Assembly (NCBI GenBank): GCA_012845835.1
Contig: JABAKD010000016.1
Location: forward strand, 19,504,196-19,568,195
Source of the DNA: Undaria pinnatifida
Taxonomy: Eukaryota; Sar; Phaeophyceae; Laminariales; Alariaceae
Length of the DNA stretch: 64,000 nucleotides
Direction: 5' to 3'
Shown here: piece by piece, positions 58,008 to 64,000 of the stretch
Position numbering within the stretch: the first letter of the stretch is position 1
How the letters are laid out: every line of letters starts with the position of its first letter
Program-made: the position numbers and the translations under genes
The notes under the pieces: model-generated
The model's database searches: none
What the model was told of the DNA's origin: nothing
What the model saw: the letters and a program-made list of their open reading frames with translations, nothing else

Positions 58008-61000
58008 GTGAGCGAAGTCAGGTGGACAAGCGGGAGGCAGATGCTGTTGAAAGTATTGCATACAAGGTGTACTGTTTTTGTGGTTCAGTCGGCTCTCGTC
58101 GCGTTCGGTACCTCCGAAAAGAGATCCAAACTTTCGATTGAAAGTATATTGCAATATTGGTTATGCACCGTAGGTGTACACTGCCGAACGACAAAACAAA
58201 GAACCCATGGTGACGAAATGAACTACCCTCCCATTTCTACCAGTTTTGGGATCAACAGTCACGCTGCACATTTCTCGGAGGAGCCTGGCATATACCTAAT
58301 GTATATGGTGCCGGATATCAATACGCACACATACGTACACATAGCGCACATGTAGGGCGCCGAAAGATCGGTCGATCGTCGCGGAGGCACTAGATGCACC
58401 ACCACCCGCCGAAATATTTCGTGCTTCCTGACGTTTCCGAACAGACCTCGTCTCCGTGGGCATCCTACCAAATCCCCGAAAACGCTTTTGCCCCATTTCG
58501 CGTTCTAGTCGTTGGTATGCCATACACGCTGCACCTATCCTGGCAAACAGGTCTTCATGAACAACATGTTACGTTGCCCACAGCACTAAAAATGAGCGGG
58601 ACGAAAATAACAGGGTTGTTCACAGGTCATTACCCGATCAGCGGGTCGCGTCAGGTGGTTTTCACAATCTCACGGATCGAGCCAGGTCGGGTCAGGAGGT
58701 GGTCAGGTGATTTTTAACATCTCACGGATCGGGTCGGATTGGGTCGGGTCGGGTCGGGTCGGGTCGGGTCGGGTCGGGTCGGGTCGGGTCGGGTCGGGTC
58801 GGGTCGGGTCGGGTCGGGTCGGGTCGGGTCGGGTCGGGTCGGGTCGGGTCGGGTCGGGTCGGGTCGGGTCGGGTCGGGTCGGGTCGGGTCGGGTCGGGTC
58901 GGGTCGGGTCGGGTCGGGTCGGGTCGGGTCGGGTCGGGTCGGGTCAGGTCGGGTCGGGTCGGGTCGGGTCGGGTCGGGTCGAATCGGGTCGAATCGGGTC
59001 AGGAGGTGCTTGGAATCTCGTTGGTCGGATCGGTTCATGACATGTTCGAAATCTCGTGAGTCGGGTGGGGTCAGCTTTCGAAAAAATGGTCTTATCGCGG
59101 GTCGGGTCGGATCATGATCCAAGAGATAAGGGTCGCACTGCAGGTCGAGCTACGTTTACCTGGGAGGTGTTTCTGCCGACCCGTGTTTCGGAACCGCAGC
59201 TCCGGCCCTCGCAGACGACAGCTTGACAACATGCTCCCTTCTCAAGGGCCTCTCTCGTGCCGCAATTCCTTTGGTATAACATGCAAACGTTGAACTGCCG
59301 CCAAAGCTACAAATTGATGTCTACATCCATCCACACTACAGCCACTACAGCCAGGGCTCATAGCACTGCCGGGCAGAAGCATTCCAGGTACAATACAAAA
59401 CCAAATCATGTGTCGACCCTCGGGTTGGCAGAAATCAACTTGCGGGTCAAGGTGACCCGACCCACGACATGACCCGTATCTCATGGATCCTTCGGATCTG
59501 TCGGGTCGGGAGGTGTTTAATTTTCCAGGGGTCAGGTGGGGTCGGATAAGGAGGTTTTCGAAATGTCACGGGTCGGGTTGGGTCGGATCGGGTTACGAGG
59601 AGGATATCTGAACTCTCGGGGGTGAGGTGAGGACAGACTGACCCGGCTTCACACCATCCGCGAGGTTTGACCCGAGCCGTGAACAGCCCTGGAAAGTACC
59701 TACCAGGTACCTGGTTGTTGTATCACGATGAGAAAACAATGTCTACATCGTTTCAAGCAGTCACGCAAATTGTGGTTGAATTTTGACCGACTACAGCGAC
59801 GCGGTCAAAAGAGCATCATTTCAAAGAAAAACTAACACGAACCGTCGTTTCTTGCACGGTTCTAGGTACTGTACGTATTACAACAGTAATTTTCACGAAT
59901 AAAAACTCTATTTCACGCTTAGACTAATCACCACGAAAACAATGTAAACCACCGCATTACAAATACGATCCAGAAAAACGTCTGTTCGTGCTCAATTACT
60001 CCCCCCGTACGCTTGAAGAACAACAAGACGAAGCAAATCCCTCTCGCCACGTCCTCTCACCATGTGCGTGTTAATTTCGAAAAGGATCGCCTGGCGATGG
60101 TCCTCCCTCTCCAACTCCACATAGCGAGATGCCAAGTGCTCTCCCTGTGCGGTGGTCAGGCAAACGGCGGGCGCCCATTCGTGGCCCTCTTTCAGCGGGG
60201 ATGTAGACAGTAGCGATAGAGATAACAGCAATAGAGGCAATAGCGATAGAGATAACAGCCATAGAGGCCATATCGATAGATGTAATAGTCATAGAGGCAA
60301 TGGCGATGGAGGAAAGAGCGGTGGTCATGGTCCGTTAGTAACGCGTTTAGAAGTTAAATCTCTGGACCGAAACACGGACCGTTTGGAACCTGGTGCCTCA
60401 TCTCGGAAAAAGAAGGACGCGCAGAAAAAACTTCAAACGTGCGCATAGCCCACGGGTCGAACCCACGATCAAGCAGACAGAGTGACCGATAGGTCTGGAT
60501 CATCGGCCGACCAACTACACTTTGAGCAGAAGCATAAGACCGTTTGGTACCTGGTGCTTGATATGATAGAAAATAACACCAAAAAACACATGCACACTAC
60601 CCCAAGAATCGAACCCACGAAGGAAAATTTTAAAGACTTTTGGATATATGTTAAAACTTTATAATATACCTGTATTTCTGCGTAGCCCCCTGACCTACTA
60701 ATACTGGTATCACAATAGAATCCCGTACTTCTCGTCAAAATGCGCGGGACTATTTTGAACGGGAAACTCGAGATGCCAATATTCTTGCGGCTTTGCACGG
60801 CGCGGGATTGAGAAATCACGGGATTTGACAATATATTTCGCGATACCAGGTACGTGGTTAGGCAGGATCGGGGACATCGATATTTTCACAGGATCAGTTT
60901 GGCCGAGATCGGGATATCACGACAATGTGCACGGAACCGATGTGGACGGGAATGGAATTTCATTTTTTCTTGCACGGGGCTGTGGGATCGCCTCGAATCC

Positions 61001-61510
61001 GGCGAAATCCCGTGGTAGAAATCTCGAGAACAGTCTTGCCCAACACGGAATGATAAGAAGAGGAGGACGAGGAGGTGGAGGAGGAACAAAGGAGGCCCCA
61101 GCTCGCCCGTTATCACCCCGAGAGGTTGCCCTCCAACGTGCGAGAGTGCACCCCTCCGGCGGGGAGAGAGAGGCAAGGTGAGGGTAGTAGATAGGGTGGT
61201 ACATAGGGTAGCGACATGGTGCTAGGATATCACAATAGGACCACCACCAACCACCACATGCGAGACCACAAGCGAGAACAAATTTTCAACGCTTTGACTT
61301 CCGAAAAACATCGCAGGCCTCGTGGATAACCCACCATACTAAGAAGCTACGCCGCCGCGCCCTTCATACATTCCTCACCTGCTGCCATCTGGCTGCACTC
61401 CTACCACGGCTCGCCGCCCGCTTGTTGTCGCGGGCATCTTGGCGGGTGGTAGGAGGAGGAGGCGGAGGAGATGGAGGAGTGTTTTCTTCGACATTCGATA
61501 GCGATGCCAT
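41744..61510 (-). CDS. Kinase gene B: paralogue of kinase A
   Basis: Second copy of the kinase gene. Firm exons, 5' to 3': 53064-52833, 51896-51817, 51163-51017, 48379-48231, 46419-46250, 45402-45334, 44682-44584, 43633-41744. Candidate 5' exons: 61510-61379, 61153-61117, 60188-60061, then 57915-57826, 57292-56894, 55614-55504 and 53878-53847. With all of these the sum is 3765 bp, an exact frame of 1254 aa plus TAA. Seen: GQGGFG, Lys in LAVKTLK, Glu in IAEMIVL, HNDIKPDN, DLG, GIPPEAM, MDVWAFAHM and NPSQRPTM. All catalytic residues are kept. It differs from A by a 6-7 kb insertion between the N-terminal exons and the G-loop exon that adds in-phase exons, and by an inverted exon array around the catalytic loop. 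Confidence 0.85.
44584..44682 (-). CDS. Kinase B exon (C-lobe, 33 codons)
   Basis: 99 bp, acceptor gcgcag, donor CAG|gtacga. Encodes TVMTLRNMTQPHFRSAILNP then PQFYHMRLQ. Matches kinase A exon 10 in length and phase. Confidence 0.92.
44704..45142. repeat. Short hexanucleotide arrays in kinase B intron
   Basis: aaggtc/aaggcc words at 44704-44812 and 45097-45142, at the intron position of the 430-bp array of gene A. Confidence 0.85.
45334..45402 (-). CDS. Kinase B exon (C-lobe, 23 codons)
   Basis: 69 bp, acceptor ttttag, donor CTG|gtgagt. Encodes PGVTADDMRRLESMDAEAQQ plus GYL. Matches kinase A exon 9 in length and phase. Confidence 0.88.
45510..45735. repeat. Intronic repeat family T, copy 1
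   Basis: Shares cgttcctactcctagtagag, gacacctcc, ccatctat.tc.taggat and gatcgttttcttgctact with 53185-53440. Confidence 0.85.
46250..46419 (-). CDS. Kinase B exon: activation segment, PPE, subdomain IX
   Basis: 170 bp, acceptor aacaacag, donor CCG|gtgagt. Encodes IGDIRSGGTLGGIPPEAMQG then MDVWAFAHMILVLVV. Same length and borders as in A. Confidence 0.94.
47320..47455. repeat. (ACAACAGCAC)n array, kinase B
   Basis: About 12 units in the intron between the catalytic-loop and activation exons. Gene A has cacagcaca units in the same intron at 11375-11455. Confidence 0.9.
47705..47945. repeat. Left arm of inverted duplication, kinase B
   Basis: Starts gagggcgcgttctacacta and ends with ctgtacgatccagtacgc. 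Its reverse complement is found at 48460-48665 in the same order, followed inward by the exon copies. The arms are imperfect, with small indels. Confidence 0.85.
47946..48060 (+). pseudogene. Inverted pseudo-exon copy of the kinase catalytic loop
   Basis: Plus-strand copy reading AGFVFMHLNGYCHNDIKPDN then GPDGKRTAKVTDPG. It lacks the acceptor and the first few codons, replaced by a C-rich stretch, and the DLG is DPG. It lies opposite to the gene and abuts the next inverted copy. Not expected to be spliced into kinase B. Confidence 0.8.
48062..48178 (-). pseudogene. Second pseudo-exon copy of the kinase catalytic loop
   Basis: Minus-strand partial copy reading AGFVFTHLNGYCHNDTKPEN. The Ile after HND is Thr and the frame does not reach a DLG. 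It joins the plus-strand copy head-on in a near-palindrome centred near 48062. Confidence 0.75.
48231..48379 (-). CDS. Kinase B exon: catalytic loop and DLG
   Basis: 149 bp, acceptor catgcag, donor G|gtgagc, same length and phase as in A. Shows FMHLNGYCHNDIKPDNVLFF then KVSDLGLTL. It is the only one of three local copies with both splice sites and an intact frame, so I take it as the functional one. Confidence 0.93.
48380..48665. repeat. Right arm of inverted duplication, kinase B
   Basis: Reverse complement of 47705-47945, plus the C-rich tract and the true acceptor region of the catalytic-loop exon. An internal repeat of about 60 bp (aagaaaggca..ccgg..tttac) lies within it. Confidence 0.85.
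48666..50684. other. Kinase B intron without recognised exons
   Basis: Several tacctggta motifs (48727, 48870-48895). A minus-strand frame at 49743-49931 is not conserved in A. Nothing else seen. Confidence 0.4.
50685..51016. repeat. Tandem copies of hinge-exon 3' edge and intron
   Basis: Two head-to-tail units of about 165 bp, each beginning with a decayed version of the hinge exon 3' end and donor (ctcaccgcaagagctcact; ctcaccagatacgtcttcc) and containing gattctcag.caatctcacc at the end. The real exon follows at 51017. Confidence 0.75.
51017..51163 (-). CDS. Kinase B exon: hinge region
   Basis: 147 bp, acceptor gttag, donor ATGCG|gtgaga. Encodes PSHPHITGAVGMND, LLVAYPLADGDLLE and VESTIMR. 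Same length as in A. Its 3' edge and following intron are repeated in tandem at about 50690-51016. Confidence 0.92.
51305..51485. repeat. Degenerate CACAGCA repeat upstream of kinase B hinge exon
   Basis: About 180 bp of cagcacagcaca-like units at the same intron position as 12860-12995 in gene A. Confidence 0.85.
51817..51896 (-). CDS. Kinase B exon: helix C
   Basis: 80 bp, acceptor cccagcag, donor CG|gtgggg, phase 0 to 2. Encodes TGDGINGSDAMAIGVHG then LIAEMIVLS with the helix-C Glu. Five codons longer than the A exon, and unlike A it has no inverted copies next to it. Confidence 0.8.
52833..53064 (-). CDS. Kinase B exon: glycine-rich loop and lysine
   Basis: 232 bp, acceptor cctaacag, donor TTG|gtgagt, phase 2 to 0. 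Encodes VYTEMRQWEEGKLYNRFVER, then AERVV, LGQGGFGCV and LAVKTLK. Homologous to 17151-17421; the A/B length difference is a spacer between AERVV and the loop. Confidence 0.92.
53185..53440. repeat. Intronic repeat family T, copy 2
   Basis: Second copy of the element at 45510, in the same orientation, just upstream of the kinase B G-loop exon. No coding content. Confidence 0.85.
53847..53878 (-). CDS. Candidate short exon before kinase B G-loop exon
   Basis: 32 bp, acceptor aactaag, donor GATGAA|gtatgt, phase 0 to 2, reading PGLYHTAWRM. I chose it only because it supplies the phase that the G-loop exon needs after the phase-0 exons. Weak. Confidence 0.2.
54462..54585. repeat. Dispersed repeat family P, copy 3
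   Basis: Partial copy with atagccgtagcaggat, gcacgtcggggttttc and gaccaggcag, in a kinase B intron. Confidence 0.7.
54720..55045. repeat. G-run tandem repeat of about 130 bp
   Basis: Three decayed units, each with a long G run followed by ttacatcacgctcgaacagg or a variant. A related pair occurs in gene A at 17945-18130. Confidence 0.65.
55504..55614 (-). CDS. Extra exon in kinase B: charged helix
   Basis: 111 bp, acceptor ttcgacag, donor AAC|gtaaga, phase 0 to 0. Encodes TRGKVLSDATREARADVRKM then WSDARERWAATRTAEEN, a Trp/Arg/Asp-rich amphipathic helix. Absent from gene A. Same phase class as the two exons upstream of it. Confidence 0.55.
56235..56430. repeat. Dispersed repeat family P, copy 4
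   Basis: Matches copy 2 from gcatggtcgtagca through cgtcgggttttcacca to gtgaggtgttcggcgagtcg and aagaaccgctcgta. Lies downstream of the extra exon at 56894. Confidence 0.8.
56894..57292 (-). CDS. Extra exon in kinase B: poly-Gly linker plus helical module
   Basis: 399 bp, acceptor taacag, donor AAG|gtgagt, phase 0 to 0. It starts RCPSRPHRFAPHAQRL, runs into a poly-Gly tract of about 20 residues, then a globular-looking module with SDVRHIMSLLAAAGPNPIAI, GSRLHTISQHNLDIPVGENT and GGRLGAAHARLGSLRDLLE. The composition is that of a folded protein. Family not recognised. Absent from gene A. A 184-codon plus-strand frame (56444-56998) overlaps its 3' end and is taken as a shadow. Confidence 0.6.
57826..57915 (-). 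CDS. Extra exon in kinase B: charged helix
   Basis: 90 bp, acceptor tgccag, donor GAG|gtaagc, phase 0 to 0. Encodes DAETEDIAKLMELYSEKAKL then RAQARQDEEE, strongly helical and coiled-coil-like. No counterpart was seen in gene A. It may be a gained exon of kinase B or part of another minus-strand gene. Confidence 0.55.
57950..58007. repeat. (AATC)n microsatellite
   Basis: About 14 uninterrupted tetranucleotide units directly upstream of the exon at 57826-57915. Confidence 0.95.
58300..58520 (-). other. Unproven charged frame in kinase B intron
   Basis: Minus-strand frame with AYQRLEREMGQKRFRGFGRM and an AG near its start. Neither phase fits its neighbours, so I do not count it as an exon. Confidence 0.2.
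58625..59010. repeat. (GGGTC)n array with larger flanking units
   Basis: About 48 five-base units at 58741-58980 with only one or two variants. Flanks carry units of cggatcgggtcgg joined to a ctcacggatc spacer, which also occur at 59540-59620. All frames are Arg/Pro/Asp/Thr or Val/Gly repeats and are not coding. Confidence 0.95.
60061..60188 (-). CDS. Kinase B exon 3 (candidate)
   Basis: 128 bp, acceptor gaaag, donor CACATG|gtgaga, phase 1 to 0. Contains GHEWAPAVCLTTAQGEH then SRYVELEREDHRQAILFEI. It matches kinase A exon 3 around SRY.EL, in the same order relative to exons 1 and 2. The composition is protein-like, with no low-complexity bias. Confidence 0.5.
60340..60640 (-). mobile_element. 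Pair of tRNA-derived SINE-like fragments
   Basis: Two head-to-tail minus-strand fragments, each with a B-box (gtgggttcgacccg; gtgggttcgattctt) and a shared flank gaccgtttgg.acctggtgc. The first also has an A-box-like tagttggtcggccgatg. Confidence 0.6.
61117..61153 (-). CDS. Kinase B exon 2 (candidate)
   Basis: 37 bp, acceptor ccggag, donor G|gtgata, phase 0 to 1, reading GCTLARWRATSR. The DNA aligns with kinase A exon 2. The acceptor is poor. Confidence 0.3.
61379..61510 (-). CDS. Kinase B exon 1 (putative start)
   Basis: 44 codons from ATG, beginning MASLSNVEENTPPSPPPPPP and ending RWQQ before gtgagg, phase 0. It matches kinase A exon 1 in position, in its ATG, and in its Pro then Thr/Arg/Asp pattern (PPATRED against PPTTRQD). 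A TAA stands in frame upstream of the ATG. Confidence 0.55.
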
Positions 61511-62070
61511 CTGCTGCCGGCCTTATTGTAAGCGTTGCTCCCAAGCTGCCGATTTTGGGCAGGGGGATTTAGCCCGGGTCGGTTGGGGACGATTATTGCT
61601 CGAGCGCCAAAGGTGAAGACCGCCACACCCGGGGCCTACCAGCTTGTACGCTGAACTGGCGGTGGTATCGTGGGCGTTGCCTAGAGGTGCTGCTAGCTGA
61701 AGTATGTCCTTGCTCACTGACACGCGAGCTTTGTGGTTGCGTTTTGTGACATGTGACCCAGAAGGTGGTTGATATACATTCATCATGGAACTACACCCCC
61801 CAAAGGGCGTTGATTGGTGGAAAACGTAAAAACGTTGCGGTAAGTCTGGTCTCACTGATTTCGTTCAGAACATCGCAGCAACGAAGGAGGGGCAACAAGA
61901 GGAGCAATGCCATGCAAGCAAAACCCGCTGAAAAATCGCCTGCCGCGCACACCCAGTTCTACGCAACGACCAACCAGACAGTGGTGCTGCTGCAGAGCTC
62001 TCTTCCTTGCACAGGGCTCTTCTTCTGGTTTCAAAAAGGTACGAGAATTTCGGCGTTCGCATTCAGCTCT
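61511..62070 (-). promoter_or_regulatory. 5' flank of kinase B (conserved with A)
   Basis: Homologous to 19555-20110. The frame that stays open in A stops early here (tgctcgagcgcc block, TAA in frame), which supports a non-coding role. Confidence 0.45.
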
Positions 62071-62328
62071 CTTCATTTCATATTACGGCACAACAGCAGC
62101 AATAGTTAGTTGCACTCGTAAGTACAAGTCCAAAAGTATCTGTCGTTGTTCTTCTGTTCTGTGCCTCCGTTTTTTGTGCGTGGTATTAGATACGCGTACA
62201 CACAGCGACAACAGAAGCTGTATTATTTCACCCAGGGTTTTTTTACTTCCGTTTGATGTTGTAGCATACACATCCTATGACATGCATACCATACGACCAC
62301 AGCAGTAAAAGGAAGCGGGCTCGAAATA

Positions 62329-62512
62329 CAGCAGTAGTGCCGGGATTGCCAGCCCAATATACCGGCACTATTCAGGGCACCGGCACTACTGGGAGAATGG
62401 GGCTACTACATACTACAGAGTACTATATAGAGAGTTCCAGCAGTTGTACCAACCGATTTCACCGGCACTGTATAGAGAGCAGTGGCACTATTCAACCGGC
62501 ACCACTATTGTT
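62329..62512. mobile_element. Diverged MITE of the same family
   Basis: Ends cagcagtagtgccgg and ccggcaccactattg (imperfect inverted repeats), preceded by TA. The inside keeps the layout of the element at 21610: ccggcacta, gggcaccggcacta, and caaccgatttcaccggcac against caaacgatttcacccgcac. It sits at a different site relative to the flanks than the first element. Confidence 0.75.
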
Positions 62513-63757
62513 TACGAGGTAGAGACCCCCTTGTTATTTGTGTTCTTGGAATTGCCCCTTTGGCTGGCCGAGGTCCCCCGGTAGACCATTGTTATAAATT
62601 TAGTAGCCGACTCATAATTACCTGTATTAATAGTACACTGAAAGTGTGAACAATTACACCGCAGAAACACGGTTTAACTAAAAGGACTCGACTCAACTAC
62701 AGCTTTTGCTGTTTCTACTTCTACTATATTGCTGTAGTATTAAGTTGCAAGCTTAGACTACTGCCGGAGTGTACGTTCTGGCTTTGTATACTACCTTACA
62801 TACCGTGTTCTTGCTCGTACAGTTCGGCTTCATGATGTAATAATGTGATTATACCGGGAATCCTGGACAGCAGACAGCAAGCGGCAAGCAGTCATTAACT
62901 GGCAGCACCATAGGTCCCGAGCCTGTGTCAATGATGAGTAAAATAAGATGCGACATCCTTTCATATGTACGCCTCTTGGTGCGTCGCATACATCCATCTG
63001 TCACATGATGCTACTTGCTACTTCTTGTGTCCGTCATTTTTTCCTTGTTCCTAATTCCCAAGTCTTGCCGATGTCACTAGACAGCAAGAAACAGACCTCG
63101 CGGAAAAAAGCCGCCCAAAAGCTACCATTTTGGACCACCACACACCGCACACAGCAGGGATGCAGTTGCTGTTTTTTTTGCTCAAGTTGTATTGCTGATG
63201 ATGTTGCTGTTGTTTGTTGTTCCTGTGTGCAGAGCACTTCGGCACAACACAATCAACTGCTACTATAAATACTGCTGTTGCGTAATAAACCAGGTACAGT
63301 ACTACTACGAAAACACCTGTACCAGTAGTACGGTACTGCTGCACCAGGTACGTGCGCCACTACATTTCATTTATGCTGCTGTGTTGTAGAGGGTTGTGCC
63401 CCGGCCTCAGAATTCTGGACCGGGTACGCGGCCCGGTTTCGAGGGATTCAGACTGGCCCGGCCCGGGTACCCGGCGGGTCGGAGGACCCGGGTACCCGGG
63501 TACCCTGGGTGTCATACCGTATTTACCCCCCCCCGCGCTTGCTTTTACCGGCCTGGAAGCGGAAGGTACTCAAACGGCGTGGTAAGGAGGTAGGTGGGAG
63601 AAGAAGACTCGATTTTGTCTCTTACTGTACGATGAATCTTGACAAATACCAGAAGGCAAGGGGGGTGGATATCTCTACTTTGTGGCAAAGTGAAAAGAAC
63701 ATAGGTTAGACCGGGTTTTGTTTTCGTTGACACATGATACATGATACTGACCTGTGA
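62513..63757. other. Gene-free stretch upstream of kinase B
   Basis: The ggccgaggtcccccgg block at 62565 matches 20268 in the first copy. Otherwise only taccaggta motifs (63290, 63340) and G/C palindromes. Confidence 0.4.
63405..63510. repeat. G/C-cluster repeat near window end
   Basis: Contains ccggcccgggtacccgg and acccgggtacccgggtaccc, strongly palindromic. Likely related to the blocks at 26560 and 27480. Confidence 0.6.
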
Positions 63758-64000
63758 TACTGCTGTCATACCCTTGTTGCATATTGCGCTTGTCATCGCC
63801 AAAATCCTACTCCGAGAATGATACGATTGCTCGAATTTCATGCGACCAATCCCGTCACCGACAGACAGCAGAGGGGATACTGCTGTCATACCCTTTTTTC
63901 CTATTATTGCGCTTGTCATCAGCAAAATCCTATTCCGAGTACGATTGCTTGAATTTCATGCGACAAATCCCGTCACCGACAGACGGCAGAGGAGAATATA
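63758..64000. repeat. Tandem repeat of about 121 bp, two units
   Basis: Units open with ctgctgtcatacccttt/g and end cccgtcaccgacagac.gcag. The second unit runs to the window edge. Confidence 0.9.

Noticed and set aside
58703..59122. 139-codon frame of RPDPT repeats and the opposite GRVGS frames
   Set aside because: Direct translation of a perfect five-base repeat; every frame is open for the same reason.
59160..59275. Cys-rich minus-strand frame ending before gtaaac
   Set aside because: Good donor, but the phase does not fit the neighbouring kinase B exons and A has no equivalent.

Overview
The window is eukaryotic nuclear DNA. Its genes are cut into short exons by introns of 0.3-6 kb with GT-AG borders (donors mostly GTGAGT or GTAAG). 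Simple repeats, minisatellites, MITE-like and SINE-like elements fill the rest. There is no operon structure, no ribosome binding sites and no bacterial-type coding density. It fits a repeat-rich protist or alga; a photosynthetic stramenopile (brown-alga-like) or alveolate is possible, but I cannot fix the lineage from sequence alone. Most listed open reading frames are shadows or low-complexity translations.

The main result is two paralogous multi-exon protein kinase genes, both on the minus strand and about 36-42 kb apart. Kinase A runs from 19554 down to 5667, kinase B from 61510 down to 41744. I rebuilt the exons by hand from conserved splice sites, reading phase and A/B comparison. Eight exons from the glycine-rich loop to the C-terminal tail match one to one. 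Six of them are identical in length in A and B or differ only in spacer residues: 147, 149, 170, 69 and 99 bp are exactly equal. All phases agree. Both products keep the catalytic residues: G-loop, Lys in AMK/AVK, Glu in AEM, HND...K..N, DLG, PPE, and the subdomain XI Arg. They have HND instead of HRD (non-RD), DLG instead of DFG, and a disordered tail of about 600 residues rich in Gly, Ser and Ala. For gene A the 11 exons sum to 3171 bp, an exact 1056-codon frame plus stop.

Layout: 1-5666 is the 3' flank of A, with tandem repeats; 5667-19554 is kinase A; 19555-22000 is its 5' flank plus a MITE with perfect 27-bp terminal inverted repeats and a TA target site. 22000-36800 is a gene-poor block of dispersed repeats, tRNA-derived SINE-like elements, poly-C tracts and G/C-rich satellites. 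36800-41743 is a second copy of the 3' flank, 41744-61510 is kinase B, and 61511-64000 is a second copy of the 5' flank with a diverged MITE at a different site. So the window is about one and two-thirds units of a tandem segmental duplication.

The most unusual signal is exon-level inversion. In A the helix-C exon occurs four times in orientation - + + - between 13758 and 14810. In B the catalytic-loop exon occurs three times in orientation + - - between 47946 and 48379, inside an inverted duplication of about 0.4 kb per arm. In both loci inverted copies meet at the 3' edges of the exon in near-palindromes, and only one copy of each set has working splice sites. B also carries three extra in-phase, helix-rich exons in a 6-7 kb insertion absent from A.
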